Shown in pieces: positions 63,781 through 64,000 of a stretch of 64,000 nt of DNA. A program made the translations under genes and the position numbers. The notes under the pieces are model-generated. The model had not been told where the DNA came from and made no database searches. It worked only from the letters and a program-made list of their open reading frames with translations. The first letter of the stretch is position 1. The number at the start of each line of letters is the position of its first letter. The DNA comes from Paraprevotella clara YIT 11840 (lineage in GTDB: Bacteria; Bacteroidota; Bacteroidia; Bacteroidales; Bacteroidaceae), in NCBI RefSeq assembly GCF_000233955.1, contig NZ_JH376616.1:1-64000 (forward strand). Reading direction: 5' to 3'.

Positions 63781-64000
63781 ATGAAAAAGGATATAAAAAT
63801 AGCCGTAGCCGGTACAGGTTACGTCGGGCTTAGTATCGCCACACTTTTAAGCCAACATCATCAAGTAACGGCCGTAGATGTCATCCCCGAAAAAGTGGAT
63901 TTAATCAACAGCCGGAAGTCACCCATTCAGGACGAATACATCGAGAAGTATCTGGCCGAAAAGGAACTGAATCTGACCGCCACACTCGACGGAGCCAAAG
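63781..64000 (+). CDS. ugd: Nucleotide sugar dehydrogenase, probably UDP-glucose 6-dehydrogenase (partial)
   Basis: The first 73 residues are visible. '[20 protein letters not shown]' has the GxGxxG Rossmann dinucleotide motif, and '[20 protein letters not shown]' continues with the acidic residue that binds NAD ribose. This is the usual beginning of UDP-glucose/UDP-N-acetylmannosamine dehydrogenases; the substrate cannot be decided from this part. The enzyme would make UDP-glucuronate for capsule or exopolysaccharide. Position after upxY supports a capsule operon continuing to the right. Confidence 0.85.
   Translation, partial: MKKDIKIAVAGTGYVGLSIATLLSQHHQVTAVDVIPEKVDLINSRKSPIQDEYIEKYLAEKELNLTATLDGAK

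Overview
The window is chromosomal DNA of a Bacteroidales bacterium. This follows from -7 promoter boxes of the Bacteroidetes type (TAnnTTTG), two SusC/SusD pairs, a hybrid two-component regulator (HTCS), UpxY capsule regulators behind inverted-repeat-bounded promoters, DUF5686-type and DUF5112/5113-type proteins, and a ribosomal protein S16 with a long tail. Moderate GC, xylan-type GH43 enzymes and basic C-terminal tails of the 'KGVYIRNGKK' kind would suit a Prevotellaceae/Bacteroidaceae gut species such as Paraprevotella. The genus is a guess; the order is secure.

Layout. 1-1886: leftward module with an invertible promoter segment, upxY, an unknown 135-aa gene and the start of an AAA-ATPase/PD-(D/E)XK gene. 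2012-8404: rightward housekeeping operon (unknown 108 aa, YgiQ radical SAM, PP2C-like protein, MenA, ABC-F EttA, SUI1/YciH) closed by a strong terminator. 8421-23275: leftward genes for a GrpB-family protein, a PcrA/UvrD helicase, an AbgT-like membrane protein, a response regulator with a 1419-aa sensor kinase, formate-THF ligase, RarA and a DUF5686 outer-membrane protein. 23361-26131: OPT-family transporter and rpsP. 26344-60199: a polysaccharide utilisation locus (PUL) of about 34 kb. 60815-64000: a second invertible promoter, second upxY, second AAA-ATPase and the start of a UDP-glucose dehydrogenase gene, probably the front of a capsule operon.

The PUL holds a GH5-GH43 fusion enzyme, an HTCS, a large secreted repeat protein, a GPH-type sugar symporter, a 16-kb leftward operon (three fasciclin-type lipoproteins and two SusC/SusD pairs) and two more GH43 enzymes. 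The probable substrate is a xylan or arabinoxylan. The sugar would be bound and cut at the surface, imported by SusCD, trimmed by the GH43 enzymes and carried inward by the symporter. The main new observation is a composite operator found six times in this locus: a direct repeat TGnGACAT - 13 nt - TGCGACAT, always exactly 26 nt upstream of a TAnnTTTG-like -7 box. It stands in front of every PUL transcription unit except the HTCS itself, so it is the likely HTCS binding site.

The window is framed by two mirror-image phase-variable modules about 59 kb apart. Their inverted repeats (27 bp and 21 bp) are related. In both, the only good -7 box inside the segment points away from upxY, so both are read here as OFF. 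No recombinase gene is in the window. No rRNA, tRNA, CRISPR array, insertion sequence or prophage was seen.
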